Assembly (NCBI GenBank): GCA_014799475.1
Contig: JAAVHX010000024.1
Span: 1-64,000 of the forward strand
Reading direction: 5' to 3'
Source of the DNA: Clostridiales bacterium
GTDB taxonomy: Bacteria; Bacillota; Clostridia; Oscillospirales; Oscillospiraceae
DNA length: 64,000 nt
This document shows, in pieces, positions 60,932 to 64,000 of this stretch (position 1 is the stretch's first letter; each line of letters starts with the position of its first letter). The position numbers were made by a program, and so were the translations under genes. Below the pieces are notes generated by a model. It was given only the letters and a program-made list of their open reading frames with translations. It was not told the origin of the DNA and searched no databases.

Positions 60932-61422
60932 TGGGGGCGGTGCGCGGCTGGCTGCTGGGGGTGACCGCCGCCGCTCTGGTGCTGGCGCTGGCGGAGGCTT
61001 TGGCCCCCGAGGGCGGCGTAAAGAAAGTGTGCCGGCTGGCGGGGGGCATGGCCCTGCTGCTGGCGGCTGTGGGGCCGCTGACAGGACTGCTGGACGGCGG
61101 CTTTTTAACCCGGGCCGTGGACGGCTGGCGGGACCGGGCCCAGAGCTATGAGCTGGAGCTGGAGGAGAAAAGCGATTTGTTTTATCTGTCCATCATAGAG
61201 GAGGAGACCGCCGCATATATTGTGGACAAGGCGAAGGAATTTGGCTTCGATTGTCAGGCGGAGGTGACCTACGGCTATGACGAGGACAGCGTGCCCCGGC
61301 CCTGGGAGGTCACCGCCCGGGGAAGCTGGACACAGGAACAGCGGGAACAGCTCGGCCGGCTGCTGGAGGAAGAGCTGGGTATACCCGCCAAACGGCAGTA
61401 TTACGAGGAGACACAGCCATGA
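60928..61422 (+). CDS. spoIIIAF: Stage III sporulation protein AF
   Basis: 164 residues: two membrane helices (about 5-25 and 35-53) then a soluble ring-building-like domain (about 65-160). Starts ATGATGG, overlapping spoIIIAE as ATGA, and overlaps spoIIIAG the same way. Confidence 0.93.
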   Translation: MMGAVRGWLLGVTAAALVLALAEALAPEGGVKKVCRLAGGMALLLAAVGPLTGLLDGGFLTRAVDGWRDRAQSYELELEEKSDLFYLSIIEEETAAYIVDKAKEFGFDCQAEVTYGYDEDSVPRPWEVTARGSWTQEQREQLGRLLEEELGIPAKRQYYEETQP

Positions 61423-61937
61423 GATTCCAATGGAAAAAGCCGGAGGCGGAACAGGTTTGGAAGCTGCTGGAGAAATACAAGTATGTGCTGATCATCCTGG
61501 GGCTGGGGCTGATTTTGCTGCTGTGGCCCACGGGGGAGAAGAAGCAGGCGGAAGAAAGCGCCGACCACAGCGCCCTGGAGGAATTCGATCTGGCGGCCCT
61601 GGAGGAGAAGCTGTCCCAGACCCTGTCCCAGGTGGAAGGAGCGGGAAAGGTGACGGTGGCCCTCACGGTGAAAAGCGGCATGGAGCAGGTGCCGGTCACA
61701 GACCGCTCCACCTCCGTGACGGAGCGGGGGAACAGCCTGGAGGAAAAGACGGTGGTCATCGGCACCGGCTCGGGCCAGGAGATGGTGGTGCGCGTGCAGC
61801 GCTATCCCCAGTTCCAGGGGGCGGTGGTGGTGTGCCAAGGGGGCGACCGGGCGGACGTGCGGCTGCTGCTCACCCAGGCGGTGTCCGCCCTCACCGGGCT
61901 TGGCGCGGATCGGATTGCAATATGTAAGGGAGGATGA
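61419..61937 (+). CDS. spoIIIAG: Stage III sporulation protein AG
   Basis: 172 residues: one membrane helix (about 25-42) and an extracellular ring-building motif domain with KVTVALTVKSGMEQVPVTD and QFQGAVVVCQGG. SpoIIIAG forms a large ring in the intermembrane space. Confidence 0.94.
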   Translation: MRFQWKKPEAEQVWKLLEKYKYVLIILGLGLILLLWPTGEKKQAEESADHSALEEFDLAALEEKLSQTLSQVEGAGKVTVALTVKSGMEQVPVTDRSTSVTERGNSLEEKTVVIGTGSGQEMVVRVQRYPQFQGAVVVCQGGDRADVRLLLTQAVSALTGLGADRIAICKGG

Positions 61938-61971
61938 CTCCCTCAACAATGAAAAATGGGAGGACAGAAAC

Positions 61972-62565
61972 ATGAATGTGTGGAAACGGAACGCGGTCGT
62001 GGTGGCCATCGTGCTCTTTGTGGGGGCGGCGGTATACCTGAACTGGTCGTACAGCAGAGAGGCGTCGGCCACCGACGGGACCGGCGACAACAATGGGAGC
62101 GGCAAGCTGCTGGGCCAGGCCGCCCTGGTCAACGGCAAGGAGGACGCCTCGGCCAGCGCGTCCCCCTCCGCCGACCCCAGCGCCCAACCCAGCGCCGCCG
62201 GGGAGAGCACCGGCTACTTCGCCTCTGCCCGGCTCAACCGCCAGCAGGCCCGGGACAGCGCCCTCCAGCTTTTGCAGCAGGCGGCCGCGGACGCGGGGGC
62301 CCAGCAGGACATCATTGACGAGGCCAACGCGTCCATCCAGGCCATGGCGGCCGTCACCCTGTCAGAGGCCAAGGTGGAGAACCTGATCACCGCCAAGGGT
62401 TATGGCGACTGCATCTGTTTCATCAACGACAACAGCGCCAGCATCGTGGTGTCGTCCACGGAAAACGGCCTGAGCGGGAATGACGCCACCAAGATTATGG
62501 AGATCGTCAAGGAGGAGACCGGCCTGGCGGCGGAGAAGATCACGATCATTGAGGCGGAGCCGTAG
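61972..62565 (+). CDS. spoIIIAH: Stage III sporulation protein AH
   Basis: 197 residues: N-terminal membrane helix (VVVAIVLFVGAAVYLNW), Ser/Ala/Pro-rich linker, then the YscJ/FliF-like domain (FASARLNRQQARDSALQLLQQ ... KITIIEAEP) that binds forespore SpoIIQ. Start at 61972 chosen for GGGAGGAC upstream. Confidence 0.94.
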   Translation: MNVWKRNAVVVAIVLFVGAAVYLNWSYSREASATDGTGDNNGSGKLLGQAALVNGKEDASASASPSADPSAQPSAAGESTGYFASARLNRQQARDSALQLLQQAAADAGAQQDIIDEANASIQAMAAVTLSEAKVENLITAKGYGDCICFINDNSASIVVSSTENGLSGNDATKIMEIVKEETGLAAEKITIIEAEP

Positions 62566-62760
62566 AAGAAGCGCGGAGCACCCGGGAGCAGGCGGCTAAG
62601 GCCCGAAGCCGTTAGGCGGCAAAGCCGCCCCAGGCCTAAGCCGCGCAGAGCGCGGCCCACGGCGGAGTGGACGGCTTGTTAGCCCAAAGGGCTAACAAAC
62701 GGCGCGCGCAGTCGTAGGGACTTAGACGCCGTCGCGGAGGGTGCGAAGCGTGACAACGAG
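62566..62760. other. Intergenic stretch with several hairpins
   Basis: No gene seen. Contains GGCGGC-AAA-GCCGCC (62622-62636) and TTGTTAGCCC-AAA-GGGCTAACAA (62676-62698), the latter probably the spoIIIA operon end. Confidence 0.5.
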
Positions 62761-62782
62761 TGACAGCAAGCAAAATACGGGA

Positions 62783-62811
62783 TTGTATTTTCCGGAATTG
62801 GGTGATATAAT
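62783..62811 (+). promoter_or_regulatory. Sigma-A promoter of the Gls24/Asp23 gene
   Basis: TTGTAT, 17-base spacer, TATAAT. Confidence 0.8.
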
Positions 62812-62843
62812 AGCCTCAGTATCGAAAAGGAGCGTGAGGCGAC

Positions 62844-63212
62844 ATGGCCGACGGCAAAGAATATATCTCCCACGAGGGCGAATTGGGCAGCGTCAGCATT
62901 TCCGAGGAGGTGCTGGCTGTCATCGCCGCCGCCGCCGCGGTGGATGTGGAGGGCGTGAGCTGCCTGGGCAACGGAGTGGGCCGGGAGCTGTCCGACCCCG
63001 CTAACCGCAAGGCGCTGACAAAGGGCGTACGCCTGTGGGTGGAGGACGAGCGGGTGAGCGTGGATCTGCCCATCCTGGTGCGGTATGGCTACGTGGTCAC
63101 CGATGTGGCCAAGGCCGTGCAGGACGCGGTGTTCAGCGCCGTGGAGAACACCAGCGGGCTGGAAGTGGCCCAGGTCAACGTCACGGTGGTGGGCGTGAGC
63201 TTCCAAAAGTGA
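62844..63212 (+). CDS. Asp23/Gls24 family envelope-stress protein
   Basis: 122 residues, single Asp23 domain: VSISEEVLAVIAAAAAVDVEGVSCLG, VSVDLPILVRYGYVVTDVAKAVQDAV, QVNVTVVGVSF. In Firmicutes such proteins are often encoded beside accB/accC or nusB and respond to envelope stress. ATG with GGAGCGTGAGG upstream; own promoter and terminator. Confidence 0.93.
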   Translation: MADGKEYISHEGELGSVSISEEVLAVIAAAAAVDVEGVSCLGNGVGRELSDPANRKALTKGVRLWVEDERVSVDLPILVRYGYVVTDVAKAVQDAVFSAVENTSGLEVAQVNVTVVGVSFQK

Positions 63213-63229
63213 CAGATGCGTATGAACGG

Positions 63230-63258
63230 GAGCCGGGACAGAAGTCCCGGCTCTTTTT
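63230..63258 (+). terminator. Terminator of the Gls24/Asp23 gene
   Basis: GAGCCGGGAC pairs with GTCCCGGCTC, then five T. Confidence 0.9.
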
Positions 63259-63315
63259 CACGCGGGTCCGGCGCAGAGGCTTTTCTCAAAAAAACGGGAA
63301 AAACACATTTTATCC

Positions 63316-63343
63316 TTGCATTTTAAAAATTAAATGGTATACT
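63316..63343 (+). promoter_or_regulatory. Promoter of the AAA ATPase gene
   Basis: TTGCAT, 16-base spacer, TATACT, in AT-rich sequence. Confidence 0.75.
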
Positions 63344-63422
63344 AGGGAAGTAACTTCCTGAAAATGCGTATTAAATTTTTGAATTCGGGCAGGATAAGTC
63401 CGTGTAAAAAGGAGGGTTTCCC

Positions 63423-64000
63423 ATGCTCTGCCAATTTTGGTTTAAAAATGTCTTTTCCTACCGGGATGAGACGGTCTTTGATATGCAGGCCGCTGCCATT
63501 GAGGAGTTTTCAGACAGCCTGATCCCGCCTCCGGGAGATAAGTTTTCGTCGCTGCTCCCTGTCTCCGCCATTTTCGGCCCCAACGGCGGAGGCAAATCCA
63601 ACGCGCTCAGTGCCTTGATCTATCTGCTCTCCCGGATCCTGCTCCCCATCCGGACCAGCTCGGACTATCGCAACCCCTTTACCTCGTATGTAAGGCGGTA
63701 TGAGCCATTTCTGCTGGACGATCACTCCAGGGAGAAGCCGGCGGAATTCGGGATCGTCTTTCGGACGCGGGCGGCCCAGTACCAGTACGAGCTGTCCGTG
63801 CTGTCCGATGCGGTGGTGGCCGAGTCGATGTCCTACACCAAGACCCATGGACAGCGCCGCCGGGTCAACCTGCTGTTTGAGCGGGAGGGCGGCCGGATCA
63901 AGCTGGGGGCCGCGCTGAAGGAGGCCAACACCCAAAAGGTCAGCGAGACGATCCCTTATCTCTCCTTCCTGTCCATTAACTACAGCTTTGCGGAGATCGA
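63423..64000 (+). CDS. AAA family ATPase, N-terminal part (cut by window edge)
   Basis: The first 192 codons are visible and the frame runs off the window. It starts MLCQFWFKNVFSYRDETVFDM, then Walker A FGPNGGGKSN (GPNGGGKS at 52-59), the pattern of AAA_15/AAA_21 SMC-like ATPases found as RloA-type, retron-associated or abortive-infection proteins. AAAAGGAGGG precedes the ATG. Base composition is more AT-rich than the neighbouring genes. What lies downstream decides the system; a defence role is only suggested. Confidence 0.8.
   Translation, partial: MLCQFWFKNVFSYRDETVFDMQAAAIEEFSDSLIPPPGDKFSSLLPVSAIFGPNGGGKSNALSALIYLLSRILLPIRTSSDYRNPFTSYVRRYEPFLLDDHSREKPAEFGIVFRTRAAQYQYELSVLSDAVVAESMSYTKTHGQRRRVNLLFEREGGRIKLGAALKEANTQKVSETIPYLSFLSINYSFAEI

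Overview
The window looks like chromosomal DNA of a GC-rich, endospore-forming member of the Clostridia, most like the Oscillospiraceae (Flavonifractor/Lawsonibacter-like gut bacteria). The evidence is a complete spoIIIA operon (AA to AH), a yabP-yabQ-divIC-yabR cluster, a T-box leader, LL-diaminopimelate aminotransferase with DapF, a Gls24/Asp23 protein, strong AGGAGG-type ribosome binding sites and few-step fermentative metabolism genes such as pyruvate phosphate dikinase. No rRNA, tRNA, CRISPR array or intact insertion sequence was seen. A perfect parS site suggests that the segment lies in the origin-proximal part of the chromosome.

Layout. 1-5.9 kb, minus strand: an amidohydrolase with a class I fumarase/tartrate dehydratase alpha subunit, the yabP-yabQ-divIC-yabR sporulation/division cluster, and an aromatic operon (DAHP synthase, tyrA) preceded by a tyrosine-rich leader peptide and attenuator, with the parS site between its two genes. 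6-7.6 kb: a small ribbon-helix-helix gene behind palindromic operators, facing a holin-endolysin pair (phage-derived). 7.7-13.4 kb: hpf, an autoregulated XRE regulator, a leucine-type T-box controlling a zinc-ribbon protein and leuA, a GNAT enzyme, yebC and a small conserved-looking protein. 13.5-16.3 kb: a long leader with tandem c-di-GMP-I riboswitch-like aptamers in front of a secreted beta-helix/SLH surface protein. 16.4-26.7 kb: glycogen phosphorylase, AIM24 and CPBP proteins, prfB without frameshift, an LCP cell-wall ligase, a sulfonate/nitrate-type ABC transporter and tcdA, with two unannotated micro-genes (34 and 33 codons). 27-32.1 kb, minus: pyrK-pyrD-pyrE-tldD-pmbA. 32.3-35.6 kb: VTC polyphosphate polymerase, DUF4956 and a Cthe_2159-like beta-helix membrane protein. 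35.7-44.6 kb, minus: alpha-glucan uptake and use (solute-binding protein, two permeases, LacI regulator, GH13) and ppdK. 44.8-55.2 kb: nitrogen assimilation and lysine synthesis (glnA, ANTAR regulator, dapF, dapL, gltB, gltD). 55.3-64 kb: a large membrane protein with zinc ribbons, spoIIIAA-AH, a Gls24 protein and the start of an AAA ATPase cut by the window edge.

How the parts work together. Amino-acid supply here is controlled largely by transcription attenuation: a Tyr-codon leader for aroF-tyrA, a T-box for leuA, and what look like ANTAR hexaloop hairpins overlapping terminators before glnA and gltB, with the ANTAR protein encoded directly after glnA. The sporulation clusters at 3.7 kb and 57.7 kb share near-identical putative sigma-E promoters. 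The glucan transporter, LacI repressor, GH13 enzyme, glycogen phosphorylase and ppdK together describe storage/uptake of alpha-glucans and the PEP-pyruvate node. The surface protein behind the c-di-GMP leader suggests second-messenger control of attachment.
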